Shown: in pieces, positions 41,422 through 51,922 of the stretch | Layout: each line of letters begins with the position of its first letter | How positions within the stretch are numbered: position 1 is the first letter of the stretch | Assembly (NCBI GenBank): GCA_964017125.1 | Contig: OZ024908.1 | Coordinates: 66,589,440-66,653,439 of the forward strand | DNA from: Flabesymbios commensalis | Taxonomy: Eukaryota > Annelida > Polychaeta > Terebellida > Flabelligeridae | Length of the DNA: 64,000 nucleotides | Reading direction: 5' to 3' | Made by a program: the position numbers and the translations under genes | The notes under the pieces: generated by a model | Seen by the model: only the letters and a program-made list of their open reading frames with translations | Databases searched by the model: none | What the model was told of the DNA's origin: nothing

Positions 41422-41850
41422 GTGTGGAACGTGATGCAATGGATAAAGCGTAAGACTTTTCAATTAGACGCTGCATGCCTGCCTTGCGAGTTTAAGGCTT
41501 GCTTGATGCGTGATTTTCAGAGAAATATCGTGTTTCTCCTCTCTCCACACTGGGCCATTGATGTGTCAATGTTGTGCCCCTACGTGCTTCATTTCACTCA
41601 GGTGTGAATGTGAATGAGTAAGCTTACCTGGTAGGATAGAGATGGAAAATATATTCGATAATAAAAAAATCACTAGCGCAAAACGTTTGCAATGATGTAT
41701 ACTCCCTCTGGAGTTGAAATGGTACATCAATTAGGCCTAACAGGTCCAATGACCAGAGATAGTATGATGTGAGTCGCCATGTAACCTGTAGGCATACGAT
41801 GAGCTGGATATGTGCGCCATGTAAACATATCATATTAATATTAGACCCTA
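41422..41850 (+). mobile_element. tRNA-headed SINE, diverged copy
   Basis: The head AACGTGATGCAATGGATAAA resembles a tRNA-Arg-type A box (TGGCGCAATGGATAA). The body shares order and sequence with the better copy at 58049-58346 (minus): GATTTTCAGAGAAATATCGT, CACTCAGGTGTGAATG, CCTGGTAGGATAGAGATGG, GAGTTGAAATGGTACATCAA, CAGGTCCAATGACCAGAGAT. About 430 bp. B box badly decayed. Confidence 0.75.
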
Positions 41851-43299
41851 TTATGTGAAGTCGGGTCTACATGCTAACGTGATTGCGTACAGATGTACGT
41901 CCAAGACAGCTTGAAAAGTCACGTTAGCAATTTGTTTTTTCCTAAATCAACATTAAAGAAATTTTGTTTAAGCAAAATAAAGGTCAAAATATGATATTTT
42001 GTGTTAGTATATGTGAATTTCATGTGTCGGTGACAGGTGAATTATTTGTGAGTGACAGTTATTAAAACAACAAACTTTCTCTCTATTTCCCATTGCAAGA
42101 CTGCACGAGTAAAATTTTTTTTAACATTATAAAATTGATAAGTTATATCGAATTTATCAAAAACATGTTGTTTGCTCATTTTGCGAACTTACTAAAACGT
42201 CAAAATAATAGTTTAGACTATTTTATTTTTAGGTCGACACGGTAGGTTGGTGGTACACATTATCGTGGAACCTGCCTAAAGCAAGACGCAGCACAAGACG
42301 CAGCACCCCCTAAGACGTAGAGAAATAAGCGGCACAAAATACGGCGCAAAGACGCAGTGCAAAAAGGGGCGAGGAGCGAATCACAGCGCATGACGCAGCG
42401 CAATTTGTAACGCAAGACGCAGTACAAGCACAATGAATTGCATTTTTAAGTCTGCAATTTAATTGCAGAAGTGTGATCAGATATCATTGTAAAAAAAGTC
42501 AAATATCAATCATTCAATTACAAAAAAGACACAGCGCAAAACGCCACGCATGACGACAGAACTTCGAAACTTGGGTTCGGGGTTTCCAAGTTCCAAGAGC
42601 TTGGGGGATTTCGGAATTTGAAGTTCCGAGAACGTCGTATCTTTGAACCTCACTGGCGTGTATCCCTAGAAGAAGTTAATAATAAAGTTATGAAGGAAAT
42701 AAAAAAGAAACGCGAGATGGTTTTATACCTGAAGCTGAAAGATGGAAATGTGTTCCAGCATAAGACCTTCTGAACAAAGGATCTTCTGAATATAGGAACT
42801 TATGAACATAGGACCTTCTGAATATAGAACCTTCCAAACAAATATTTCTGAATATAGGATCTTCTGGACATATAGGACCTTCTGAGTATAGGACCTTCTG
42901 AACAAATATTTCTGAACATAGGACTTCTGAACAGAGGATCTTCTGAATATGAGACCACCTGAACATAGGACATAGTAAAAATGTTCACATTAGCATGATT
43001 TAAGTCCTCACCAATCTGCTAATAGCTTCATCCGCTTACTCTATCACTGGTCTTTATTCACAATATAAAAGGTTATTGAAGGTTCTTTGGCTTATGTCAA
43101 ATTTATATGGTTTCAGATGCATGTACATGTATAGGCCTACATTGCGTAACTTTTTTTCCTAATAAAATGTGCTATACTAAGTGGCCCGGATTCGAAGGGA
43201 TCTGCAGAGTGTATTTTATGACATAATAATAAAAGGTAAAGGTGCAGGTTTATAGTCTGATATCAAGTCTGAAGACCTATCATCCAACTTTACATCTTA

Positions 43300-43398
43300 C
43301 TCCCTGGTCATAGACCTGTGTTCATTCGTGTGCCATTTCAACTCCACGGAGAGCATACCGTCCTGCAGCCGTTTCGGCGAGTTGAACTTAATGTAAGA
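43300..43398 (-). mobile_element. SINE 3' fragment
   Basis: CCCTGGTCATAGACCTGTGT, GTGCCATTTCAACTCCACGG and GCAGCCGTTTCGGCG correspond to the 3' third of the SINE at 58049-58346, in minus orientation. The rest is missing. Confidence 0.65.
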
Positions 43399-44067
43399 CA
43401 TAACACTTTATCATAACAAACATACATTGTGTTGCTTTCTGTTATTTATTACTGTAATCTTCAAAATATATTTGTAGGGCCCACTTTATCTTCCTGGAAC
43501 GCTATGGGGTCAGTTCGTTATTCCGACAGGTCTATATTCCGACAGGTCGATATTCCGACAGGTCTATATTCCGACAGGTCTATTTTCCGACAGGTCGATA
43601 TTCCGACAGGTCGTTATTCCGACAGGTCGTTATTCCGACAGGTCTATATTCCGACAGGTCTATATTCCGACAGGTCTATATTCCGACAGGTCGATATTCC
43701 GACAGGTCGTTATTCTGACAGATCTATAATTCCGACATGTAGATATTCCAACAGGTCGTTATTCCGACAGTTCCTTGATGTAAATTATAATGTGAATTAA
43801 TCTGTGAGATGAACCACTTTTAATTACGTGTCTGGGCCCAAAAGGTTTAAAGAGTGTTTCTAACTCAGAATTTAATGTTGATTCTGAAACTCCATTTCCA
43901 AAATGCCTCAGACGCTGCATTTTCTCAGAATAGAGCATTTTGCGTGTTTTTCATACAAAAATGGTAAAATCACTATTTTAACCAGTGACACTGTGTAAAT
44001 GTATCTGCATAAGAACATGTGATGCCAAATTAAACTGTCTGATACATGTCATCCAATAATAAGACAA

Positions 44068-44205
44068 CAAATTCAGCGCTGAGACCGACTTTATACGTCA
44101 GAATTTGACGTCTAAAGTCAGTCTCAGCACTGAAAAATTTAAAATATTATAAAATATAAAATATTTATAATGGCGTTAGACCCATAGCATAAGTATTCAA
44201 ATTAG
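44068..44205 (+). mobile_element. T3 MITE fragment
   Basis: CAGCGCTGAGACCGACTTTA, TACGTCAGAATTTGACGTCT, GTCAGTCTCAGCACTGAA and the start of the tail (AATGGCGTTAGACCCATAGC). The hairpin arms have GAGACCGAC where others have GGGACCGAC, with the matching change on the other arm. Confidence 0.7.
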
Positions 44206-44329
44206 TCAGGGGGCTTAACTCATATTTACCCCCGAATTGTTAAAATCGTCCCAAAAGCACCAAATTTGGACCACGTATGGCCAAGGGCATAATACTTTTG
44301 ATTTATCGCGGGAGCCAAGCTGAACTCTC

Positions 44330-44770
44330 GCCGTGGGCGCTTTATTTGACAAATCCAAGATGGCCGCCATTCAAATTAGGGTCATTTCATAACTTGTAAA
44401 CTAATAGACGTGAAGACGCATGTGATACCACTTTTCTATGGTTTTCGAATATTTAGAATTGATTTTTGATGTTTTAAAATTGATTTGAAAATTATTTATA
44501 ACACAAAAATATATCTAAAAGTTATTTCGTCAATAAATATACGACGTGATACCGGCTTAAACGACGCAGTTCAGCAACACAATCGTCTGTATCAGACATT
44601 GAAAACGACCTATCCATAAGATTTGCTACCAGAGCCAGTCTTTGGAGTTCCTGTGTATCAGCCATATTAGATAAATCAAAATGGCCGCTGTTCATAACAA
44701 GCCCACGTCATAACTTGCCAACTAATAACACTTAGTAGCATTTTCCTACGGTTTTCATAAACGATTTCAA
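44330..44770. repeat. Two diverged AAGATGGCCGC repeat units
   Basis: AAATCCAAGATGGCCGCCAT then CATAACTTGTAAACTAATAG (about 44343), and AAATCAAAATGGCCGCTGTT then CATAACTTGCCAACTAATAA (about 44675), each followed by CTATGGTTTTC/CTACGGTTTTC. Related to 23145-23665. Confidence 0.55.
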
Positions 44771-44929
44771 AATATATATTAGCTGCTTAAGGGCAGTGAA
44801 TATTCGAAAAATTGTACTATCTAAGCAAAAGAGTTGAGTCAGACGTCGAAATTAAGAGCTTATAATTTCATTTGTTTGTAAGAGCCGGTTTCCAGCCAAG
44901 ACGAAAGTTTTTTTTGAAAGGTTTTATTG

Positions 44930-45155
44930 ACCGTTCACATGTCAACTTTGACATTTTTATTTTTGTGTGTGTACGTTTTTCTAGGCAGCGCAAATCGGTT
45001 ATATGTTCGGTTGCTATTATTATACCACGAATTTGAACAGTTTGGGTAACTGCATATGTGTAGACCAAGGAAAGATTTCGGCCGCAGCGGGACTCGAACC
45101 AGGTACCCCCGGACTCTCGAGTCCACCACGCGACCAATGAGCTATCCTGGCGCCA
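44930..45155 (-). mobile_element. tRNA-derived SINE
   Basis: Minus strand: GGCGCCAGGATAGCTCATTG (A box TAGCTCATTGG) and TACCTGGTTCGAGTCCCGCT (B box GGTTCGAGTCC) with tRNA-like spacing, then a body ending in AT-rich sequence near 44935. The anticodon arm GGACTCGAGAGTCC leaves a loop too small for a tRNA, so it is a SINE and not a tRNA gene. Confidence 0.75.
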
Positions 45156-45159
45156 CTAA

Positions 45160-45987
45160 CATGAGCAAGATAATAAGTAATAGTATTTATAATAAAAATA
45201 TTATAGTATTTGTTGTTCGATATCATGTTTTATCAAACATGTTGAGGTTGGTTGCGCGTATATTGGACCTAGAGATGTGTTTTTATTTATATATAATAAT
45301 ATAATTGTGACTCAAGACACAACAACATGATTAGATTTTCATATTACTGTCTTAGATTTTACGCAGCACAGCTATAAAACTTCAATTGTTCCATCACTGC
45401 TAATACATCCATCCTCATAGGGACGGCAAAGTTAGGAAATTTTAAGATGATCAATATTAGTTCTGAAGGATATTCATTCTGACTGTATACTTCCACCTCG
45501 ATTATTATTATAAGTAATAATAAGTATTATTTATTAAAAGTATTATTAGTTTCAGTACTGATGTTGATGAGATAGCTAATTTGTACCAGCATTTTGGACG
45601 GCGTTAGAACACTATGGAGGTCGCTCAATAATATTTTGCTCAATTTAATAGTTGGTGATGTATTTTCTGAGCAGTCAGGGAAAAATCAGGGGAATGTGTG
45701 GGAACAATAATTAAGTGTATTCAATTGTTATATATTGGAATATACATAATTTGGAATATACATAAATATATACAATAATTGTATACATCTGCAATTGTAA
45801 AAAAAACATTTTTGATATCAAATACGTTGACATAAATTTAGTTATGCCATTGGTTGGCACATTAAGCTTAACGATGGATCTGAACGCATCTATATATCAC
45901 AGCTGTACAAAGAAGTGTGGGTCTATAATATACACTACGCTCAAAAACCCCCCAAATAGCTCCCAGAAACTCAAGAGTAGAGTAGGT
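45160..45987. other. Spacer inside element B, nothing recognised
   Basis: AT-rich; no feature supported. Confidence 0.4.
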
Positions 45988-45988
45988 T

Positions 45989-46165
45989 AACCCTTTCAGT
46001 GTGGGGCAAATGCGTTCATATCTCAAATAAAGCACCGACTGTAAATTATTAGTCCTAACTGGTTCACTTTTAAACGCCTATTTGATGTTGACATTTGCAT
46101 CACAAATGCAAGCTTCAAATGAATAATACATGTCAAAGAATGATGCAGCACGAAAAGAGTTAACA
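45989..46165. mobile_element. TTAA MITE T4, degenerate
   Basis: TTAACCCTTTCAGTGTGGGG at the left and AAAAGAGTTAAC at the right; the interior has TTTGATGTTGACATTTGCAT opposite ATGCAAGCTTCAAATGAA. About 177 bp. Confidence 0.6.
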
Positions 46166-46551
46166 AGTAACAACTTTAGTATTTTAGATATAGGTCTTCA
46201 TCGCTACTCATCACCACAGTAGCTGTTAATAGTGGTTAGTCCTCTCATCACTATTATTTTTATGTCGGAATAACGACCTGTCGGAATATAGACCTTTCGG
46301 AATATCGACCCTGTTTGTCGGACTATCGACCTGTCGGAATAGCGACCTGTTTGTCGGACTATCGACCTGTCGGAATAACGACCTGTTTGTCGGAATATCG
46401 ACCTATCGGAACAACGACCTGTCGGAAAATCGAGCTGTCGGAATAACGACCTGTCGGAATAACGACCCGGACCCAACGCTATTACCAGGTTAATTTAAAC
46501 CCGTGTCTGACTCATCTTGCGGTCAGACGTAGGCTACAATATATCTCGGTA

Positions 46552-46748
46552 CATAGTATCAGTTACACGCTTTATCCCGGGATAAAACATTTGCCCCACC
46601 TCTTGAGTAGGGGCGAGAATTTTCGAAAATATCCCGTGTTATTTCATTTAATCCGAATCTTCCCCGCTTACCATGTGAACGATCCCGTGGTAAACCCGGG
46701 ATATAATATTTATCTCGGATTCAATCCGCGTTAAAGTGCTCGTCTAAC
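46552..46748 (-). repeat. Right outer inverted repeat
   Basis: Reverse complement contains GAGCACTTTAACGCGGATTG, AATCCGAGATAAATA and TATCCCGGGTTTACCAC, matching 39098-39305. It begins about 70 bp outside element B. Confidence 0.55.
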
Positions 46749-46802
46749 TTGGGTTGATAGCACATAATATCTATCAATAATTCATTTGACGCGTGTAGGA
46801 CA

Positions 46803-46885
46803 GCCATTGATCCAATGTTGTTTCAATTCTGGTCCACCGTCTGCGACGCTGGCCCAGTATTAATAGGAGCCTATAGCAACACTGG
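46803..46885. mobile_element. MITE-1, degenerate
   Basis: TTGTTTCAATTCTGGTCCAC, loop CGTCTGCGACG, CTGGCCCAGTATTAATA. Confidence 0.6.
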
Positions 46886-48557
46886 CGCCTGAAGTTTATA
46901 GGCCTACTGAGTTATAACAACCCTTTCGTCTCATCAGCCCAATTTCACAGACCGTGATAGGGCCTAATATTTAAAAACATGCTAACGCTTATAAAACATA
47001 GGAAAATCAAAGTTAAGATAATATGTTTTCGATGTTTAAATTTATCTCGCTTTATCATATTAGGTAGTTTTATTAGCTCATTTTCTTTACAATAGTTTTA
47101 GGCCTATAGGCCTACGACATATTATTCAAGTTATATAATTATTATTGGAAATTAAATTGAATGAGATGTTTAATTTAAAAAACTGTATTTGTATTTGATA
47201 TTTGTTAAGGCTTCGTAGGCCTATTTGTAGCCTATTTGTTTTGTATTTTGTTTGAAAAATTCTACGATTTTGTAGGATTTTTGTATTTGATCAAGTGTAT
47301 AGTCAATTTGACCCCATCACTGGTCCAGACACCAAAGTCAAAATTTGAAGGGAACTGTTATCGATTATTATCTGTTATCAATTTTTTTGCAGTTTCCCCA
47401 TTAATTAGGCACATTTATGTAAATTTATGCTAATGAGAAAGGTCTGGCGTATTCAATACCGAATAAATCGAATTCGACGGAGGGGGAGGGGGGTAATTAA
47501 CTTTCAAAGATAATTTTTTCAAAAGTTATAGCATTTTCAAGTTATTCATAATACATTATGCAAATTATGCAAATTATGCTAGCGTATGATCAAAATGGCT
47601 GCCAGGTGGTTCCTGCTTAGAATTTCTTCAGCAGTCCACCATCCTCCACCCCCCCCCCAACCCCCTACCCCGCCTGAGACATAAACACCAAAATTTAATA
47701 GGTATAGGTGGCCTACATCAGTGAGAGGGGTGTGCCGATCCAGAGTGATCATGATTTGACATAATTATATAGAACAGGCGCGGATCCAGAGGGGGGGGGG
47801 GGGCACGCCCACCTCTTTTTGTGCCAAAGTCCAAAGTCCCCTGAATTTGCCAAAATATACCAAAAAAATCTTGGGGGCAAGCCCCATAACCCCCCACGCC
47901 CCCTCTTTTGTGAAATCCCGGATCCGCCCCTGTAGATGATACGCCACTGACTGTTAACAATTTATTCCAGGTGGAACCATGCACTAGCTGGGCACTTTTC
48001 AAATAGGCTGAATTATATATAGGCATGGGCCTACTTGTAATTATAATGCGTTGATAATTGATCGGATTAAAACATTGCCTGACGGTAAGCCTTCCCTCAT
48101 TACACACATTAAAAATAAAAGGGTCGGATTAGGCCTACAACCTATTTAAAATAAACCCTATGTCACACGTCGAAACATGATTGGTCATGCAACGTTAGCA
48201 TCTGGTTAGGTCTGATATAACGTTAGACCTATCACAAAGACTAGGCCTACATGATAATTAGGCCTATATAGTCCGAGAGGCAGGTCGATTTATCTGACCG
48301 TCTTAGTCAGTAGAGTTTTTCAACTTTTTCTTGCATGAAATTTTGTCTAGTTTTCGAATCTCTCATTCTTAATGACCATACTATATTAATAGGCCTATTA
48401 TATTAATAATAGGGCTTAGGCCTATGCCTACTGCTCAGTGCCGTCTAATCTACAGTCAAATTACAGTTCAATTCTTATTGTCATGAATATAATGTGAGAA
48501 AAACAGTTTGTAGAGCCCCACAGGGCAAATGAAAGCATTTAAAAAGTAAAATAGGGC
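46886..48557. other. TAGGCCTA-rich spacer
   Basis: About a dozen copies of GGCCTA-type words, many as TAGGCCTA, lie between 46900 and 48425. No gene recognised; the open frame at 47236-47433 has no family. Confidence 0.5.
47774..47935. mobile_element. GGATCC-ended repeat
   Basis: ACAGGCGCGGATCCAG at the left and CCGGATCCGCCCCTGT at the right are inverted ends of a 160-bp repeat with G and C runs. A minus-strand frame through it reads GADPGFHKRGG, a translation I have seen repeatedly from repeats in invertebrates and do not take as a protein. Confidence 0.65.
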
Positions 48558-49708
48558 TTAAAGCTGCATAACTGTTTTGTTTAGCTCGATAAAAAAAACC
48601 TAAAACGTACAAAACAAACATTGATATTGCTTTAAAGCCCTTATAAATGCACTAAAACTAAAACGGGATTAGTTCACCATGCGATACACCATCAAGTATT
48701 ATTAAGTAGTGACTCGGTGTGTGTACAATATGTATGTAATAGTGGTAAGGTTATGTGCCAATATAATGTTACATTGGCCAACTTCAAACCACCCCCTTAA
48801 TCTGTTAATAGCAAACGCAATACGCTGAGCTGAATCGGCCAGTACCGCAGACGATGGGCCGACATTAGTCTGCCATTGGATCAATGCCTCGTGTTAGCTG
48901 AGATACAAAGCCCACATAACCAGCCTTAGATCTAGATGTCGGAAACTGGGTCAAATCGTTAACAGTAAAGTCTGATGTTTTTAAATATTATTTTATTTGA
49001 CCGCATAGCGCGATTTCACTGTATGTTGAAATCACTGTATGTGACCATTTACGATCAAATGAAATAAAGTCTGATATTGTCTAGTAGCATTTTGACTATA
49101 TTTTGAAAAATCCAAAAAATCACGAAAATAAAAAGAGCGAAAAACATAATTTACATCACTGAATTTGTTTGCTAATTCCGACCGCAATTTCCGACTGTCT
49201 GGGGAGAGCGTCTTAAAGGCGGGCTAAAGGCTAAGATGCTGGCCCACACTTGAAAGCACCATACTAAAATATAGTTCTATTTTTCAAGTGAATGACATTC
49301 TCCTTACTGGTGCCGATATTAAAGATGACATTACATGCAGATATCACCCATATCACACAAATAAAAACTCCTAGATATGTCTAACTGGCATGTGACAATA
49401 CACTTTGTACTGTGACATGTAGACTATCTATGATTACTTAAAAATAAGAATAATTTTAAAAGTATTCCACTCTTTTTTCAATGATGACCGTTGTCTGCCA
49501 CTTGGTACTTTTAATGTCCTCATTATACAGACAGTATGTCTTACTCCGCTGTGACCAGGTTTGTTTTGGTGGGGCAACAATAGTAAAAAACAACAAACTT
49601 AACTCCTTAATAACTCAGTAACCGGAGAAGTAAAATAAAAAAATAAAAAACCATTCTCCATGGATTAATCTTTTGAATAAAATAAACAAAACAGTTATGC
49701 AGCTTTAA
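48558..49708. mobile_element. TTAAAGCTGCATAACTG element, copy 2
   Basis: The same inverted ends as copy 1 (TTAA 48558-48561 and 49705-49708), 1,151 bp. Collinear with 30053-31733 except for missing blocks. An internal MITE-1-like palindrome (about 48795-48902, CGGCCAGTACCGCAGACGAT, CCTCGTGTTAGCTGAG) occupies the same place as in copy 1. Confidence 0.8.
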
Positions 49709-49771
49709 ATAAAAAAACATGAAATAGGCCTCCGTCCCAGCAAGGAAAATAGAAACAGTATTTTCCTAGCT

Positions 49772-49890
49772 TGGTCCCAGTAAACGCAAAATATTAATTG
49801 TGTATAGTAGACTCTCTACAATGTTGGACCAACACGTTGGGCTGACTTTGTACAAATGTTAAAAACAAAATTAATGTTCTGCTGGGTTCA
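49772..49890. mobile_element. MITE-1 variant
   Basis: TCCCAGTAAACGCAAAATAT at the left, AAAATTAATGTTCTGCTGGG at the right; AATATTAATTGTGTA/TACAAATGTTAAAAAC arms and ATGTTGGACCAACACGTTGG at the centre. Confidence 0.6.
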
Positions 49891-50653
49891 GTTGAAATTG
49901 GCCTAAATGGTAGGCCTGCCTACAGATTATCCTACATCTTCTAAAATAATTTATGACGTCACATAGACCTAATGTCACGTCAACAGATGCTAAACTAGGC
50001 TATATATGTGGTAGGCCTGTGCCTGTAGGCCTAATGTGAATATTGTGGGGGTATAGGTTTAAATATATATTCTTTTTTTGTGGACGTCATAATTCTAGAA
50101 CTTAGAAGCCCAATCTGAATCAGTTGTATCCATGGTAACTGTCGGCCTACAAACCATGTAGGCCTAGGCCCTACAATGTGTAAGCCCCTATGCACAGATG
50201 AATGTAGGCCTACGACACGTGAGTGGTCGGTGTTTGTATGTTTGGTCCTGCATTAGTACAGAGATGGTTTATGATCCACGTGGTCGTGGAGGTATTTTTG
50301 TTGTACACACCATGGCGTGGGCCGTGGTACTTGTAGGGACAGGACTACTAGTACCAGTGCATGTATTCACAGTGATGTGAGCGTTCTTTACACAGTAGAC
50401 AGTCAGTGGCGGACTAATACAGACTGTGTGGGTTGAGCACGCTGGCTCGCGTTCACACTACTAGCCGGCCGGCTTGCACAGATTAGTCATTGAGTGATAG
50501 ACAGGCACTGTGCATGAAGCTCGCAACGTGGATCAGACCTCAGCCAGTCCTGTATGTAGCCTATAATAGGACTGCCAGCACTCATACGAACAGTTCTCAC
50601 CGGGATTTACCTTGTTAACAAGGGGCTAGACGTCCCTAGCTGCTCTTGTCATC
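49891..50653 (+). promoter_or_regulatory. Upstream region of the ceramide synthase gene
   Basis: Rich in TAGGCCTA-type words up to about 50215. The in-frame TAG at 50627-50629 ends any upstream extension of the coding frame. No TATA box or splice acceptor can be identified with confidence. The region probably holds the leader and promoter, but nothing here proves where transcription starts. Confidence 0.4.
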
Positions 50654-51922
50654 ATGCTGCAGCCACTCAAGGATATGTTCTGGGATGAAAGAATATGGTT
50701 ACCTGAGAATTTAACGTGGAAGGATTACGAGAGAGATGAAAGTATTTTTATTCCCAGTCCCGTGGATTTGTGGTTGGTGCTTCCCTCTACATTACTGGTA
50801 TGTCTAATGAGACTATGTTGGGAAAGGTATGTGGCACGACCTCTTGGTCGCTACTGTAAACTGAAGGAGGCACGGCCACCCAAACCTGCACAAAATGACA
50901 TTCTAGAAAAGCAGTTCAAGAAAAGCCGCAGTCTTCCAGCACATCAACTGATGCTGGAACTGAGTAAAAAGTTGGATTGGACCCCGCGCCAGGTTGAAAG
51001 ATGGTGGCGGCGCATGCGTCTCAGCTACCAACCCTCTACATTGGATAAAATGAGTGAATGTAGCTGGAGGGGCATTTACTACATGACCTCCTTCTGGTGT
51101 GGTCTTTATATCATGTGGGATAAAGCCTGGTTTTGGGAGACAAAGCAGGCCTGGCATGAGTACCCTCGTCAACATGTGCCCTTTGAGTTGTGCGTCTACT
51201 ATATGATCTCCATGGGGATGTACGGATGCCACATCATCTATGCCATGTGGGATGTAAAGAGAAAGGATTTCCTGGTGCATCTCATTCACCATTTTGTCGC
51301 CATGTTGCTTCTGGCGTTGTCATGGAGTTGTAACCTCGTCAGAACCGGAGCCCTAGTATTGTGTGTCCATGATTTTGCCGACTACTGGCTTAAAATAGCC
51401 AAAATGGCCAAATTCCTCCAATATGACAAGTCAGCTGTTATCCTTTACGACGTTTTTGTTCTATTCTGGTTCCTCAGTCGCCTTGGATTTTTCCCCTTCA
51501 AAATACTCAAAAACATAATGGTAGAAAAGGAGGGTTGGCCCGTATTTTATATACTTTATGGGCTGCTCATTCTGCTTCTGGTACTACATTTTATATGGTC
51601 CTATTTTATTTTGCAAATGTTCGTCACTTTTCTGGTGAGAGGAACCAAAGAGACCGATGGAAGGAGTGAAGGCGAGGTTAGCTCAACATCAGAAGGTGAA
51701 AATATAAGACAACTAAATAATAAAGTGGTCAAGAACGGTCATGTCATACCCAACGGTACCATTATACCTAACGGTACACCTAACGGTACAGTGATTGCTA
51801 ATGGTACCACGAAGCAAAATGGAGCTATTATATCGAACAGTGCCATTCAATCAAATGGTATCAGAAACTTGTCACAATGTAACGGAACGAGTCATCAAAA
51901 TGGATATTGTGTAACCAAATGA
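50654..51922 (+). CDS. CerS: Ceramide synthase (LASS/CerS family), intronless
   Basis: A 422-residue frame for an endoplasmic-reticulum membrane enzyme that N-acylates sphingoid bases with fatty acyl-CoA to make (dihydro)ceramide. Order: N-terminal N-glycosylation site Asn19-Leu-Thr, the conserved place; first membrane segment about 38-56; Hox-like domain about 72-126 (LDWTPRQVERWWRRMR); then the TLC/Lag1 domain about 131-330 with several membrane segments, the His-His pair 212-213 (LIHHFVAMLLLALSW) and Asp240/Asp243 in HDFADYWLKIAK. Relative to the usual HDxSDxxLExxK, Ser is Ala and Glu is Lys; the aspartates remain. An acidic Ser stretch (338-349) resembles the C-terminal phosphorylation region of CerS proteins. 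The last 65 residues are unusual, with nine Asn-Gly pairs (several NGT). The start is the first ATG after an in-frame stop at 50627. The family gene normally has many introns, so this uninterrupted copy suggests a retrogene or intron loss. No poly-A tract or target duplication is evident. Confidence 0.92.
   Translation: MLQPLKDMFWDERIWLPENLTWKDYERDESIFIPSPVDLWLVLPSTLLVCLMRLCWERYVARPLGRYCKLKEARPPKPAQNDILEKQFKKSRSLPAHQLMLELSKKLDWTPRQVERWWRRMRLSYQPSTLDKMSECSWRGIYYMTSFWCGLYIMWDKAWFWETKQAWHEYPRQHVPFELCVYYMISMGMYGCHIIYAMWDVKRKDFLVHLIHHFVAMLLLALSWSCNLVRTGALVLCVHDFADYWLKIAKMAKFLQYDKSAVILYDVFVLFWFLSRLGFFPFKILKNIMVEKEGWPVFYILYGLLILLLVLHFIWSYFILQMFVTFLVRGTKETDGRSEGEVSSTSEGENIRQLNNKVVKNGHVIPNGTIIPNGTPNGTVIANGTTKQNGAIISNSAIQSNGIRNLSQCNGTSHQNGYCVTK

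Larger units (their letters stand above)
39355..42972. mobile_element. TU/foldback-like element A
   Basis: The outer arrays are inverted: 39355-39482 (about eight units of TCCTATGTTCAGAAGG type) and 42765-42970 (about thirteen units, complement strand). Inside, AGGCAGGTTCCACGATAATG (39620 on) is matched inverted by CATTATCGTGGAACCTGCCT at 42259-42278, so the inverted repeats are modular. Between array and inner repeat, both ends carry GCGCAAGACG/GCAAGACGCAG-type short repeats, but in the same orientation on both sides. Ends approximate; no convincing target duplication. The interior has a minisatellite and a SINE and no coding region. Structure matches the sea-urchin TU and Drosophila foldback pattern. 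Confidence 0.75.
43506..46474. mobile_element. TU/foldback-like element B with 8-bp target duplication
   Basis: The direct repeat AACGCTAT lies at 43498-43505 and 46475-46482. The ends are GGGGTCAGTTCGTTATTCCG and, read inverted, GGGTCCGGGTCGTTATTCCG. Inverted arrays of 16 bp (TCGATATTCCGACAGG type) follow: about sixteen units at 43516-43772 and about thirteen at 46263-46465, some right-hand units carrying an extra TTTG. The 2.5-kb interior holds a T3 fragment, AAGATGGCCGC repeats, a SINE and a TTAA MITE, and no coding region. Non-autonomous. Confidence 0.85.

Noticed and set aside
45075-45152. Possible tRNA gene on the minus strand
   Set aside because: A and B boxes are good, but the anticodon arm does not fold with a seven-base loop and the sequence runs into a SINE body.
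47718-48107. A 129-codon minus-strand frame with GADPGFHKRGG
   Set aside because: It is the translation of the GGATCC-ended repeat and flanking spacer. Such peptides recur in invertebrate gene predictions because the DNA is repetitive.
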